A stretch of 64,000 nucleotides of DNA from Thermomonas carbonis (GCF_014396975.1 NZ_CP060719.1:1026001-1090000); one strand, 5' to 3'; positions 27,442 through 40,643 are shown, counted from the stretch's first letter. Notes: generated from the letters alone by a model not told the origin. Numbers and translations are program-made.

Positions 27442-29460
27442 ATGACGCCCTCCCCCACGCGCCTGCTGTTCGCCCTTGCCTGTTGCCTGGCCACCGCGCC
27501 GGCGATGGCCGCCAAAGTCACCAAGGTCGAGGTCAAGGGCCTGGCCGACGCGGCGATGCAGGACAACGTACGCAGCGCGTTGTCGCTCAGCGACGAACTG
27601 GACAAGGACATCAGCGCGCGCCGGCTCAATTACCTGCTGCGCCAGGCCGAGGCCGAGACCCGCGAGGCGCTGGAACCGTTCGGCTACTACTCGCCGACCA
27701 TCGTGATCCGCCGCAGCGACCGCGACCGCCCCGTCGGTGCCGGCAACGCGAACCGCGATGCGGCGAATGCCGATGCCAGCGACATCGCGACCAGTCCCGC
27801 GGTATCGGCCGATGCACCAGCGAGCACGGCGACGGACACCGCCACCGACACGCCATCGACTACGTCTGTTGTCGATGACAACGACGACGACCGCGACGCA
27901 ACCACCACACCACGCAACCCCGCGCGCAATGGCAACGGCCGCAACAACGGACGCACGCTGGATGTCGTCATCGAGATCGACCTGGGCCAGCCGGTGCGGG
28001 TGCGCCGGCAGCAGGTCGGCGTGGAAGGCGCGGCGCAGGGCGACAAGACCGTGACCGAAGCGGTGGCCGCGTTCTTGCCGCGCCAGGGCGAGGTGCTCGA
28101 CCATCAGCGCTACGAAGCCAGCAAGCGCACGATCGCCGCGTCGCTGCTGCGGCACGGCTATTTCGATGCCGCGTTCGCCGCGCACCGGGTCGAAGTCACC
28201 CGCGCCGACTTCGCCGCCGACATCGACCTGCGCTGGACCAGCGGCGAGCGTTTCCTGCTGGGTGCGGCGAGCTTCAAGCAGGAACCCAAGGCGGTCATCC
28301 GCGACTCGCTGCTGGCCAAGCTGGTCAACTGGGACGAGGGCGAACCCTATGACGAAGCCAAGGTGGAACGCCTGCGCCGCTCGCTGATCGCGCTGGATTA
28401 TTTCGGCCTGGTCGAGGTCAGCCCCAAGCCGGAGGATGCGCAGGACAAGACCGTCCCGATCGAGGTCAACCTGACCCCGGCGCCACGCAGCATCTACACC
28501 ATGGGCCTGAGCTACGGCACCCTCAGCGGTGCCGGCATCAGCGGCGGGGTGGAACGCCGCTACATCAACAGCCGCGGGCACAAGGTGCTGGCGCAGGTGG
28601 ACTACGCCGACAAGCGCAAGTTCGCGACCCTGCAATACCGGGTGCCCGCGTTCGCCTGGCTGGACGGCTGGTACACGGTCAGCCTGCAGGCCGCCGACGA
28701 GCTCACCGACTACGTCAACAGCCGTCGCCTGGAACTGGTCGGCAGCCGCAGCGGCCAGTTCAACGACCACCTCACCCTGGTCGCCTCGCTGCACGTGCTG
28801 CGCGAACGCTGGGCCTACAACATCGCCGACGACGGCGGCGGCGCGCTGGCCCCGATCTCGGTGCGCTACGGCAGCTTCGTGTTCCCGCAGCTGCGCGCCG
28901 AATACGTGGATGTCGATGATCGCCTGGATCCGCGTCGCGGTGCCGGCGGCACGCTGACCCTGCGCGGCGGCAGCGGCGGCTCCGACGGCAAGGCGACGTT
29001 CTTGCAGCTGCATGCCAGCGCGCAGTGGTTCCACGGCTTCGATGCCGACAGCAAGCTGATCGTGCGTGGCGAAGCCGGCCATACCTTCACCGACGAACTG
29101 CTCGACCTGCCGACCAGCCTGCGCTTCTTCGCCGGCGGCGATCGCAGCGTGCGCGGTTACGGCTGGCACGAGATCGGCCCGAAGGTGGAGACCGACAACG
29201 GCTTCTACTACACCGGCGCGGCCAACGTGGTCACCGCCAGCGTGGAATACGAGCGCTACTTCAAGGGCCCGTGGGGTGCGGCGGTGTTCATCGACAGCGG
29301 CAGCGCCTTCGATGGCAGGAAACCCGACATGCATACCGGCGTCGGCATCGGCCTGCGCTGGCGTTCGCCGGTGGGACCGGTGCGCATCGACATCGCCCGC
29401 GGGCTGAAATCGCCGGACTCGCCGTTCACCCTGCACCTCAACATCGGGGCCAGCCTGTGA
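27442..29460 (+). CDS. tamA: Translocation and assembly module outer-membrane protein TamA
   Basis: Omp85-family outer-membrane protein that works with TamB in moving autotransporters and other envelope components. The 672-residue product has a signal peptide (cleavage near AMAA), POTRA-type repeats and a C-terminal barrel with GLSYGTLSGAGISGG, the DDRLDPRRG block, FAGGDRSVRGYG (the conserved (V/I)RGY loop) and a final SPDSPFTLHLNIGASL. An Asp/Thr/Ala/Asn-rich insertion of roughly 80 residues (about 92-172) interrupts the first POTRA region. The tamB GTG overlaps its stop. Confidence 0.92.
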   Translation: MTPSPTRLLFALACCLATAPAMAAKVTKVEVKGLADAAMQDNVRSALSLSDELDKDISARRLNYLLRQAEAETREALEPFGYYSPTIVIRRSDRDRPVGAGNANRDAANADASDIATSPAVSADAPASTATDTATDTPSTTSVVDDNDDDRDATTTPRNPARNGNGRNNGRTLDVVIEIDLGQPVRVRRQQVGVEGAAQGDKTVTEAVAAFLPRQGEVLDHQRYEASKRTIAASLLRHGYFDAAFAAHRVEVTRADFAADIDLRWTSGERFLLGAASFKQEPKAVIRDSLLAKLVNWDEGEPYDEAKVERLRRSLIALDYFGLVEVSPKPEDAQDKTVPIEVNLTPAPRSIYTMGLSYGTLSGAGISGGVERRYINSRGHKVLAQVDYADKRKFATLQYRVPAFAWLDGWYTVSLQAADELTDYVNSRRLELVGSRSGQFNDHLTLVASLHVLRERWAYNIADDGGGALAPISVRYGSFVFPQLRAEYVDVDDRLDPRRGAGGTLTLRGGSGGSDGKATFLQLHASAQWFHGFDADSKLIVRGEAGHTFTDELLDLPTSLRFFAGGDRSVRGYGWHEIGPKVETDNGFYYTGAANVVTASVEYERYFKGPWGAAVFIDSGSAFDGRKPDMHTGVGIGLRWRSPVGPVRIDIARGLKSPDSPFTLHLNIGASL

Positions 29461-32400
29461 GCCTGCGCACGCGCTACCAGCGCTACCGCGCGTATGGACT
29501 GGATCCGTTGCCGGCCGATGCCAGCAAGGAACAACGCGAGGCACGCATCGCCGAACTGCGCACGCTGCGGCGCAAGCGCCAACGCAAGGTCGCGACCCGC
29601 AGCGGCATCGGCACCTTGCTGATCGTGGTGGCCGTCGCCGCGCTGGCGTACTGGCTGCTGATGACCATCGGCGGGCGCGACGTGCTGCTCCAGCAGATCG
29701 TGGCGCGCCTGCCTGCAGGCAGCGAACTCACCTGGAAGCAGGCGGAAGGCCCGGCATCGGGTCCGATGACATTGCGCGGCGTGCATTTCTCGATGCCGCG
29801 CCAGCGCGATCCCGATTGCGTGCCCACGCCGCAAGCGAGTTGCGCGATGGGCCGGATCGTGTTGGATGCCGACGTGGTCACCCTGGATCCGGCATTGCGT
29901 CCATTGCTCGGGCGCACCCTGCGGCTGGACGCACTGGACGTGCGCGGGGCAACGCTGGACCTGCCGCGCAGCGACACGCCGTTCGAGTTGCCGACCTGGC
30001 CGGACGTGCTGCCGCAGATCGAACCGCCGCTTGCGTTGCAGGCTGGCACGATCCGCATCGACGACTTCAACGTGATGCAGGAAGGCGAACCGCTGATCGC
30101 CATCCGCAGTGCACGCACCGGCCTGCATGCGGCATCCGGCCGGCTGCACGTGGAACGCTTGCGCATGGACAGCGACCGCGGCCAGTTCACCCTGCACGGC
30201 GATTACCTGCCGCGCGAGAACTACCGCAGCGACCTCATCGGCACCGCGGTCTTGCCCGCGCCCGCCGGACGTACTGCGCCGCGACTGGGGCTGGTGGCGA
30301 AGGGCGACCTCTCGCGCATGAGCGTGGCGGTGGCCGGCCGGCTGCCGGCACCCACGCAGGCCACGCTGACCTTGCGCGGCGACAAGGACGCGCCGCGGTG
30401 GCACGTCCGCGCGAAAAGCGATGCGCTCGACATCGGCCTGCTCACCGGCGCGGAACCCGGCACGCCGATGGCCTTGAATGTCGATGCAAACGGAACCGGC
30501 GGCAACGCCAACCTGCACGGCACCTTCAAGCAGGGCGATTTCAGCGCGACGATCCAGCCGTCGAAATTGAGCCTGGTCGAACGCAAGCTGCAGTTGCAAC
30601 CGCTGGTCGTTGACCTGTTCGAGGGCCGCGTCACCGCGAATGGCATCGCCGACCTGCAGGATCCGAACGATGCCTCGCTGAAGTTCGGGGTCAACGCGCG
30701 CGGCCTGCAATGGACGAGCGCGGACGGCAAGACCGCGATCGGTGGTGACGCCGATTTCGGGGTTGCCGGCAAACCGCAGGCGTGGGAGTTGAAAGGCCAG
30801 GCGCGGCTGCAACGCGGCAACGAGCGCGCGATCGTGGACGTGACCGGCACCGGCAATCGCGACGGCATGCGCGTGGATGCGTTGCGCGCCAGCATGCCGC
30901 AGGGCCGGCTCGATGCCACCGGCAACATCGCGTGGACTCCCTCGGTGAAGTGGACCGCCAACGCCACCCTGGCCGGCTTCGATCCGGGCTACTTCGCCCC
31001 GGACTGGCCCGGTGCGATCAACGGCACGCTTGTCAGCACCGGCGAGTTGCGTGAAGGCAGCAAGGGCCTGCTCGCGCATGTCGATGCCGGCAAGCTCGGT
31101 GGCCAGTTGCGCAAGCGCGCGCTGTCCGGCCGCGCCACCGTCGACATCGATGGTGATGCCTATCGCGGCGACGTGGCGATCGGGCTGGGCAACAGCCGCA
31201 TCGACGCCAAGGGCAGGATCGCCAACACCATCCAGGTCGATGCGAACCTGGCACCGCTGCATCTCGACGATCTGTTGCCCGACGGCAATGGCGTGCTGCG
31301 CGGCACGCTGAAACTGCGTGGCGCGCGCAATGCGCCCGACATCGACATCGACCTGGCCGGCGACAACATCGTGTTCGGCGACTATCGCGCCGAGCGTCTG
31401 CTCGCCAAGGGCAAGCTGCCCTGGAGTAGTGGCAATGGCCTGCTGCTGGTCGATGCGCAAGGCTTGCAGGCCGGCGTACCGCTCAGCAGCCTCCGCGCGA
31501 GTCTTCGCGGTGCGGTGGAACGCCTGCAGTTCGATGCCAACGCGCAAGGCGACATCGGCACGCTGGCGGTGCAGGGCAATGCGAACAAGCAGGGCGCACG
31601 CTGGCAAGGCACGCTCGCATCGCTGCAGTTCGCGCCACAACTCGGCGCGCGCTGGACGCTGCAGCAACCCACGCGATGGTCGTGGGATGGCCGCAACGGC
31701 ACCTTGTCGCAGGCCTGCCTGCGTTCGGCCGATGGTGGCGACCTCTGCGCCAATGCGGACTGGCCGCGCCGCGGACTGGACCTGCAGGGCGAGCAACTGC
31801 CACTGGCGCTGGCCGTGCCCTATCTGCCGGAACGCAGCGACGGTCGCCCGTGGGCGCTCCACGGCAACGTTGACCTCACTGCGCAACTGCGTCCGCTCGG
31901 CAATGCCTGGCGCGGCACCGCGAAGGTGACCTCGGCGGCCGGTGGCGTGCGCAACCGCGCGCGCGCGCGCCGCGATCTGCTCAGCTATCGCGACCTGGTG
32001 CTGGATGCACAATTCGATCGGCAACGCATCAACGCCACCCTGGGCGCGGTGTTCGATGACGACGGCCGCATCGAGGCGCGCATCGCCACCGGTTGGGACG
32101 AATACGCGCCGCTGGATGGCGCGCTGAAAATCAACACCGACGAACTGACCTGGATGGAATTGCTGTCGCCGGACATCGTCGAGCCGACCGGCAAGCTGGA
32201 TGCCGACCTGCGCCTGTCCGGCACCCGCGCCGCGCCGCTGATCGGCGGCAATGGACGCCTGCAGCAATTCGCCACCGAGCTGCCATCGCTCGGCATCGCC
32301 CTGCAGGACGGCGACATCCGCATGGACGCGCAGGCCGACGGCAGCGCGCGCATCGCCGGCAGCGTGCGCTCCGGCGAAGGCACGCTGACGGTGGACGGCG

Positions 32401-33368
32401 AGCTCGACTGGCGCAGCCAGGACACCCCGTTGCTGCTCAACATCCGCGGCAAGGACGTCCTGCTGGCCGACACCCGCCAGGTTCGCGCGATCGCCGCACC
32501 CGACCTGGTCGTGCGCTACCGCGCCGGCCAGCCGTTGCAGGTCACCGGCACCATCACCGTGCCGGAAGCCGACATCCACCTGGAGCGCTTGGACATGGGC
32601 GTGAGTCCGTCGCCGGACGTGGTGGTGCTGGACCCAGTGGATCCGAAGACCGCCTCGGCACCGCTGTCGTTGCAGCTCGACCTCACCCTGGCGATGGGCG
32701 ATGCAGTGAAGATCGACGGCTACGGCATGCAGGGCACGCTGGGCGGCAGCCTGCGCGTGCTGCAGCAACCCGGCCGCGACATGCGCGCCACCGGTACCCT
32801 GGAAGTCGCGGGTCGTTACCGCGCCTACGGCCAGAACCTGACGATCACCCGCGGCACCCTGCTGTGGGCGAATTCGGAGGTCGCCAACCCGCGTTTGATC
32901 GTGCGTGCGGAACGCGAGATCGGCAGCGTCACCGCCGGCATCAAGGTCGATGGCGATGCCTCCGCGCCGCAAGTCGCGGTGTACTCCAACCCGGCGATGA
33001 GCGAGTCCGAAGCGCTCGCCTATCTCACCCTGGGCCGGCCGCTCAACAACCTGACCGGTGCCGAGGCCAACCAGCTCAGCGCCAGCAAGGCCGCGCTCAA
33101 CGCCGGTACCGGCCTGCTCGCCGCGGAATTCGGCGCGCGCATCGGCCTGGACGATGCCGGCGTGACCGAATCGCGCGCGCTCGGTGCCGACGTGCTGACC
33201 GTCGGCAAGTACCTGTCGCCGAAGTTGTACGTCGGCTACGGCGTGTCCCTGCTCGGCACCGGCCAGGTGCTGATGCTGAAATATCTGCTGCGCAAGGGCT
33301 TCGACATCCAGATCGAGTCGAGCACGCTGGAGAACCGCGCGTCGGTGAATTGGCGCAAGGAAAAATAG
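29457..33368 (+). CDS. tamB: Translocation and assembly module protein TamB
   Basis: A 1303-residue AsmA-like protein with a single N-terminal membrane anchor (about residues 49-68) and a long beta-rich periplasmic body that in TamB forms a groove bridging to TamA. The C-terminal DUF490 part shows the family ending (SEALAYLTLGRPLNN, LSPKLYVGYGVSLLGTGQVLMLKYLL, SVNWRKEK). The GTG start at 29457 overlaps the tamA stop by four bases (GTGA). The window also encodes a giant autotransporter, a plausible client class. Confidence 0.92.
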   Translation: MSLRTRYQRYRAYGLDPLPADASKEQREARIAELRTLRRKRQRKVATRSGIGTLLIVVAVAALAYWLLMTIGGRDVLLQQIVARLPAGSELTWKQAEGPASGPMTLRGVHFSMPRQRDPDCVPTPQASCAMGRIVLDADVVTLDPALRPLLGRTLRLDALDVRGATLDLPRSDTPFELPTWPDVLPQIEPPLALQAGTIRIDDFNVMQEGEPLIAIRSARTGLHAASGRLHVERLRMDSDRGQFTLHGDYLPRENYRSDLIGTAVLPAPAGRTAPRLGLVAKGDLSRMSVAVAGRLPAPTQATLTLRGDKDAPRWHVRAKSDALDIGLLTGAEPGTPMALNVDANGTGGNANLHGTFKQGDFSATIQPSKLSLVERKLQLQPLVVDLFEGRVTANGIADLQDPNDASLKFGVNARGLQWTSADGKTAIGGDADFGVAGKPQAWELKGQARLQRGNERAIVDVTGTGNRDGMRVDALRASMPQGRLDATGNIAWTPSVKWTANATLAGFDPGYFAPDWPGAINGTLVSTGELREGSKGLLAHVDAGKLGGQLRKRALSGRATVDIDGDAYRGDVAIGLGNSRIDAKGRIANTIQVDANLAPLHLDDLLPDGNGVLRGTLKLRGARNAPDIDIDLAGDNIVFGDYRAERLLAKGKLPWSSGNGLLLVDAQGLQAGVPLSSLRASLRGAVERLQFDANAQGDIGTLAVQGNANKQGARWQGTLASLQFAPQLGARWTLQQPTRWSWDGRNGTLSQACLRSADGGDLCANADWPRRGLDLQGEQLPLALAVPYLPERSDGRPWALHGNVDLTAQLRPLGNAWRGTAKVTSAAGGVRNRARARRDLLSYRDLVLDAQFDRQRINATLGAVFDDDGRIEARIATGWDEYAPLDGALKINTDELTWMELLSPDIVEPTGKLDADLRLSGTRAAPLIGGNGRLQQFATELPSLGIALQDGDIRMDAQADGSARIAGSVRSGEGTLTVDGELDWRSQDTPLLLNIRGKDVLLADTRQVRAIAAPDLVVRYRAGQPLQVTGTITVPEADIHLERLDMGVSPSPDVVVLDPVDPKTASAPLSLQLDLTLAMGDAVKIDGYGMQGTLGGSLRVLQQPGRDMRATGTLEVAGRYRAYGQNLTITRGTLLWANSEVANPRLIVRAEREIGSVTAGIKVDGDASAPQVAVYSNPAMSESEALAYLTLGRPLNNLTGAEANQLSASKAALNAGTGLLAAEFGARIGLDDAGVTESRALGADVLTVGKYLSPKLYVGYGVSLLGTGQVLMLKYLLRKGFDIQIESSTLENRASVNWRKEK

Positions 33369-33447
33369 CACCGCGCGGATGCGCCATTCCGGCCAATCCC
33401 GCCTGTGCGAAACTCCGACGCAACGCCAGCATGCCGCGGAAGCTTCG

Positions 33448-34007
33448 ATGGATCCCGCCTCGCACGACGCACCGGTCACCCAGTTGCTCGCCCGGGCGCG
33501 CGCCGGCGATGCGCAGGCGCTGGGCGAGGCATATTCCGCGGTGTACGACGAACTCAAGCGCGCCGCCCGGTCGCAGCTGCGACGCATGCGCGATGCCTTC
33601 GAGACCACCGCCCTGGTCCACGAGGCTTACCTGAAGCTCGCCGGGGGCGCGCAGCTCGCCGCGGTCGATCGCAGCCATCTGCTGGCGCTGTCCGCTCGCG
33701 CGATGCGCCAGGTGCTGGTCGACGATGCGCGTGCGCGCAAGGCCGACAAGCGCGGCGGTGGCCAGGATGCGCTGACCCTGACCGCGCGGATCGACGCCGG
33801 AGAACGCGCGATGGTCGACGTGCTGGCACTGGACGAATTGCTGGGCTCGCTGCATGCGCTGGACGAGCGCGCCGCGCAGATCGTCGAACTGCGTTACTTC
33901 GGCGGCTATTCGGAAGTGGAGATCGCGGAGATGCTCGGCATCAGCGACCGCACCCTGCGCCGCGACTGGCGCAAGGCGCGCGCCTTCCTGCTGGCGGAGA
34001 TGTCGCC

Positions 34008-34011
<4 letters not shown>
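33448..34011 (+). CDS. ECF-type RNA polymerase sigma factor (TIGR02999-like)
   Basis: A 187-residue sigma factor with region 2 (YSAVYDELKRAARSQLRRM, then TALVHEAYLKL) and region 4 (ELRYFGGYSEVEIAEMLGISDRTLRRDWRKARAFL). These blocks match the ECF group normally encoded beside a Ser/Thr kinase rather than an anti-sigma factor. The ATG at 33448 is preferred to one at 33379. The stop overlaps the kinase GTG, so the two are co-translated. Confidence 0.87.
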
Positions 34012-36869
<2,858 letters not shown>

Positions 36870-36941
36870 TCGGCACGGTCATTCCGGGCATCGCGCCTGA
36901 TCCCGCACGGCTGACGAAAAAGGCGATGCCGGCGCGCGGCC

Positions 36942-38228
36942 TCAGCGGGCGATGCGCGCGCCCTGCAGGTCGGCAGCGCCGTCCACGACATCGGTCCACG
37001 CCAGCCACGCGCCACCGGCATCCACCGCCAGCCGCGGCGTGCCGCTGGCATGGCCGCGCGCACTCAGCTTCGCCACTTCGATCAACTGCAAGCGCTTCGA
37101 CAGATCCGGCGTGTAGCGCGCCAGCATCAGCGACTGGCCCTTCGCGTCCTCGCGCAACCACGCCACCCACGCCTGCTGTTCGTCGATGGCGACATCGACC
37201 TGTCCGCGCACCGCAGCACCCGTGTCGACCGCCAGCGGTGCCGCGAATGCATCGCCTGCGTTGGTGCTGCGGGCGATGCGCACCACCGGCGTGCCGCCCG
37301 CCTCGGTGTACCACGCGACCACGGCGTCATTGCCGCGCGCAGCGATGGCCGGGCCGTTGACCGGGCAGGCCTCGATCTTCCAGCCATCTGCATGCACCGG
37401 GATCGGTTTGCTCCATGCGCCGTCGTCCTGCAGGCGCGCGACCACGATGTCGCGCACCTCGTCATCGCCGCGGTCGCGCCACGCGAGCAATGGACCACGG
37501 TCGGTCATTGCGACATCGGTCTGGCAGCAATCGCAGGCGCGTGCATCGACCAAGGCGTCGGCACCGCGCGCCAGGTCCATGTCGAAGCCGTTCGCACGCA
37601 GCTGCATGGCACCGGTGCCGTGATGCGCGGCGTCTTTCTGTTCTCCGTCCGCCGGCATGTGCTGTTCACGGCCATCCAGCCAGGCGATGCCGATGGCATC
37701 CGCCCCACGCGGCCACAGCGCGGCGAAACCGTGCTCGCTGTCGGTGGTGTCGTCGTTGACCCGGGTGATCTGGTTCCAGGTCATGCCGCCGTCACGCGAG
37801 CGCGCCAGCGCCACGTCATAGGCAGACGGACTGGCGGCACTCGCCTGCAGCCACTGCACCCACAACGCGCCGTCCGCGGTCGCCAGCATGTGCGGCGTGT
37901 CCGCCCAGTTGGCCACCAGCGACTGGCCGACCGCGATCGTGCGCGGCTGGCTTTGCCAACCACCGGCCACGGTGTACGAGGCGAACTGCAACACGTTGCG
38001 GCGCCCTTGCTGGCGGTTGAGCCAGCTGATCAGCACGCGGCCATCCGGCGCGACGCGCAGGTCCGGCGCCATCGACCCGGGCTGCGCCGGCAGCACCCAG
38101 TCCTGCACAGAGTAATCGCCGTTGCCGGGCCTCGCGACGGATGGCGCGTCATCGCCCTTGCAGGCGGCGAGCGTGGCGATGCTGAAGAAGAGAGCGAGTG
38201 CGATGCGCGTTTTGATCGGTGTTTTCAT
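36942..38228 (-). CDS. BNR/sialidase-like lipoprotein
   Basis: A 428-residue protein with a lipobox (TLAAC, then KGDD) and several beta-propeller-type strands with Asp-box-like SRDGGMTWN and STNAGDAF motifs. A cysteine cluster (ACDCCQTD) lies near the middle. The Arg triad of true sialidases is not identified, so a binding or structural propeller is as likely as an enzyme. The ATG at 38228 starts the signal peptide. Confidence 0.72.
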   Translation of the reverse strand: MKTPIKTRIALALFFSIATLAACKGDDAPSVARPGNGDYSVQDWVLPAQPGSMAPDLRVAPDGRVLISWLNRQQGRRNVLQFASYTVAGGWQSQPRTIAVGQSLVANWADTPHMLATADGALWVQWLQASAASPSAYDVALARSRDGGMTWNQITRVNDDTTDSEHGFAALWPRGADAIGIAWLDGREQHMPADGEQKDAAHHGTGAMQLRANGFDMDLARGADALVDARACDCCQTDVAMTDRGPLLAWRDRGDDEVRDIVVARLQDDGAWSKPIPVHADGWKIEACPVNGPAIAARGNDAVVAWYTEAGGTPVVRIARSTNAGDAFAAPLAVDTGAAVRGQVDVAIDEQQAWVAWLREDAKGQSLMLARYTPDLSKRLQLIEVAKLSARGHASGTPRLAVDAGGAWLAWTDVVDGAADLQGARIAR

Positions 38229-38254
38229 GGACGAAGGATACGCCGGTGTCCTGG

Positions 38255-38335
38255 TCGAAGAGGTCGGGGTGCCGGGCATTCGCTTTGCGGCTCGAAATGC
38301 CGCTGCGCGAACACCCGGCACCCCGACCTCTTCGA
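38255..38335. repeat. Long perfect inverted repeat downstream of mnmG
   Basis: Two 22-base arms, 38255-38276 and 38314-38335, are exact reverse complements with a 37-base centre. The element occupies the 121-base gap between the mnmG stop and the lipoprotein start, so it could terminate mnmG or shape the lipoprotein leader. No T run follows either arm. Confidence 0.85.
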
Positions 38336-38349
38336 CTTGCTCGCGTTGA

Positions 38350-40239
38350 TCAGGCCGCGCGCTCGCGACGCTGACGTTCCAGGTGCACCAGCAACAGCGA
38401 AATCGCCGCCGGCGTCATCCCGGGAATGCGCTGCGCCTGGCCCACGGTCTGCGGACGCACGCGCTGCAGTTTCTGCGATGCTTCCGCCGACAGGCCATGC
38501 ACCTGCGCGTAATCGAACGCGTCAGGGATCGCGGTGGTTTCGTTGCGTTGCTGGCGTGCGATCTCGTCGCGCTGGCGGTTGAGGTAACCGGCGTACTTGG
38601 TTTCGATCTCGACCTGCTCGGCCACTTTCGGATCGTCCACTCCCGGTCCGAGCAGCGGGACCCGCATCAGCGTGGGGTAATCCAGTTCCGGGCGACGCAG
38701 CAAGTCGAGCGCACTGCTCTCGCGGCTGACCTCGATGCCGATGCTGCTGGCCAGCGACGCACCCAATGCATTGTTCGGTGCGGCCCAGAGTGCACCGAGG
38801 CGCACCGTTTCGGCGATCACCGCCTCCCGCTTGCGCGAGAAGTTTTCCCAGCGCGCATCATCGACCAGGCCCAGCTCGCGTCCGGTCGGCGTGAGCCGCA
38901 CGTCGGCATTGTCCTCGCGCAGCTGCAGCCGGTATTCGGCGCGGCTGGTGAACATGCGATACGGCTCGGTGGTGCCCTGGGTGATCAGGTCGTCGACCAG
39001 CACGCCGAGGTAGGCCTCGTCGCGACGTGGCGACCACGCATCCTTCTGCTGCACGAAACGGGCCGCGTTGACGCCTGCCAGCAGGCCCTGCGCGGCGGCT
39101 TCCTCGTAGCCGGTGGTGCCGTTGATCTGGCCGGCGAAGAACAGCCCGGCGACCGCCTTGGTTTCCAGCGAACCCTTCAATCCACGCGGATCGAAGTAGT
39201 CGTATTCGATCGCGTAACCGGGCCGGGTGATGTGCGCCTGCTCGAAGCCGGTGATCGAACGCACCAGGTCCAGTTGCACGTCGAACGGCAGCGAGGTGCT
39301 GATCCCGTTCGGGTAGATCTCGGTGACGGTCAGGCCTTCCGGCTCGACGAAGATCTGATGGCTGGCCTTGTCGGCGAAGCGCACCACCTTGTCCTCGATG
39401 CTCGGGCAATAACGCGGGCCCACGCCCTCGATCTGCCCGGAATACAGCGGGCTGCGATGCAGCGCATCGCGGATCAGCTGGTGCGTGTGTTCGCTGGTGT
39501 GGGTGATCCAGCAACTCAGCTGGCGCGGATGGTCGGCGATGCTGCCCATGAACGACATCACCGGACGCGGATCGTCACCCGGCTGCTCGACCATCTTCGA
39601 ATAGTCCAGCGTGCGCCCGTCGATGCGTGGCGGTGTACCGGTCTTCAGCCGGTCGATGACGAAGGGGCGCTCGCGCAGCTTCGCCGCCAGCGTGGTCGCC
39701 GGCGGATCGCCCATGCGGCCCGCGGCGTACTGGGTTTCGCCGATGTGGATCTTGCCGGCCAGGAACGTACCGGCGGTCAGCACCACCGCGGGCGCGTCGA
39801 AACGCAGGCCGGTGTTGGTGATCGCGCCGCGCACGGCATCGTTGTCGATCACCAGATCGTCAACGGCGGCCTGGAACACGGTGAGGTTCTGCTGGTGCTC
39901 CACCGCGGTGCGGATGAAGCTGCGATACAGCGCGCGATCGGCCTGGCAACGCGTCGCCCGCACCGCCGGGCCTTTCGAAGCATTCAATGTTCGCCACTGG
40001 ATGCCGGCGGCATCCGCGGCTTTCGCCATGACGCCGCCGAGCGCATCGATTTCCTTGACCAGGTGGCCCTTGCCGATGCCGCCGATCGCCGGGTTGCAGC
40101 TCATCGCGCCCACGGTGTCGATGTTGTGGCTGAGCAGCAACGTGCGCGCGCCGGCGCGTGCGGATGCCAGCGCGGCCTCGGTGCCGGCATGGCCGCCGCC
40201 GATCACGATGACATCGAAGGTGTGGAAGGGATTATTCAT
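38350..40239 (-). CDS. mnmG: tRNA uridine-5-carboxymethylaminomethyl modification enzyme MnmG
   Basis: FAD-dependent partner of MnmE, forming the carboxymethylaminomethyl group on U34 of tRNAs. The 629-residue product shows the dinucleotide motif [10 protein letters not shown] near residues 13-22, [24 protein letters not shown], the cysteine-containing WITHTSE block and [20 protein letters not shown]. Length is typical. No mnmE or rsmG is adjacent. Confidence 0.96.
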   Translation of the reverse strand: MNNPFHTFDVIVIGGGHAGTEAALASARAGARTLLLSHNIDTVGAMSCNPAIGGIGKGHLVKEIDALGGVMAKAADAAGIQWRTLNASKGPAVRATRCQADRALYRSFIRTAVEHQQNLTVFQAAVDDLVIDNDAVRGAITNTGLRFDAPAVVLTAGTFLAGKIHIGETQYAAGRMGDPPATTLAAKLRERPFVIDRLKTGTPPRIDGRTLDYSKMVEQPGDDPRPVMSFMGSIADHPRQLSCWITHTSEHTHQLIRDALHRSPLYSGQIEGVGPRYCPSIEDKVVRFADKASHQIFVEPEGLTVTEIYPNGISTSLPFDVQLDLVRSITGFEQAHITRPGYAIEYDYFDPRGLKGSLETKAVAGLFFAGQINGTTGYEEAAAQGLLAGVNAARFVQQKDAWSPRRDEAYLGVLVDDLITQGTTEPYRMFTSRAEYRLQLREDNADVRLTPTGRELGLVDDARWENFSRKREAVIAETVRLGALWAAPNNALGASLASSIGIEVSRESSALDLLRRPELDYPTLMRVPLLGPGVDDPKVAEQVEIETKYAGYLNRQRDEIARQQRNETTAIPDAFDYAQVHGLSAEASQKLQRVRPQTVGQAQRIPGMTPAAISLLLVHLERQRRERAA

Positions 40240-40297
40240 TGCGACGGGATTCTAGGCGTGCGCCTGCCGATTCGCTGTGTTGGCGTGCATGACCGAC

Positions 40298-40314
40298 TTG
40301 GCACGGTTCCTGCA
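40298..40314 (+). promoter_or_regulatory. Sigma-54 (-24/-12) type promoter
   Basis: TTGGCACGGTTCCTGCA matches the RpoN consensus (TTGGCACG, four bases, TTGCA) at all but one position, including the invariant GG and GC with correct spacing. It points right, away from mnmG, and no protein gene follows on that strand; transcription would start near 40325. Confidence 0.65.
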
Positions 40315-40324
40315 TTTACCCTTT

Positions 40325-40443
40325 CAGCACCCGGCGTGGCACGCCGAAACGCGATGAACCGGACTGAACAGGGGCCGGTTCCTGCGCACGACGGGGACGC
40401 TACGGGGGCCGGATGTCGGGGGACATCCGGCCCTCACTTTTTT
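40325..40443 (+). ncRNA. Candidate sigma-54-dependent small RNA
   Basis: About 119 bases between the RpoN-type promoter and a strong intrinsic terminator, in a gap where both neighbouring genes run on the other strand. It can fold into cggcgt/acgccg (40332-40346), aaccgg/ccggtt (40357-40380) and the terminator stem (40406-40433). Four GGGG motifs are exposed or loop-located. No start codon with a ribosome site gives a closed frame before the terminator. Target and identity are unknown. Confidence 0.55.
40406..40443 (+). terminator. Intrinsic terminator of the candidate small RNA
   Basis: A perfect 12-base stem gggccggatgtc/gacatccggccc with a gggg loop, then tcac and six T residues. It is oriented rightwards, opposite to both flanking genes. 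Confidence 0.85.
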
Positions 40444-40643
40444 CCGTCGGGGATCAGGCGCAACACAGCCTGCGGAAGAAGTGCCGGCGCCTGCAAGACA
40501 GACGGAACAGGGGGGATCCGGGTGGTCCCACAGGTCGCCGGCGGTGGCTAGAGTAGCGTGATCGGGTCGCAGAGTGACGCGGTTCGTCAACCTTACGACC
40601 AATTGCGGTTCAGGCTGTGCGCGGTGTCACGCTTTGACATCGC
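40444..40643. other. Gap between candidate small RNA and lipoprotein gene
   Basis: Together with the candidate RNA this completes the 404-base spacer between the lipoprotein gene (stop at 40644) and mnmG (start at 40239). No frame, palindrome or clear promoter is seen in this part. Confidence 0.4.

Noticed and set aside
29256..33608. A 1450-codon open frame on the minus strand opposite tamB
   Set aside because: Composition (Arg, Gln, His, Ala) and lack of domains mark it as the antisense shadow of tamB, whose own frame has clear family similarity.
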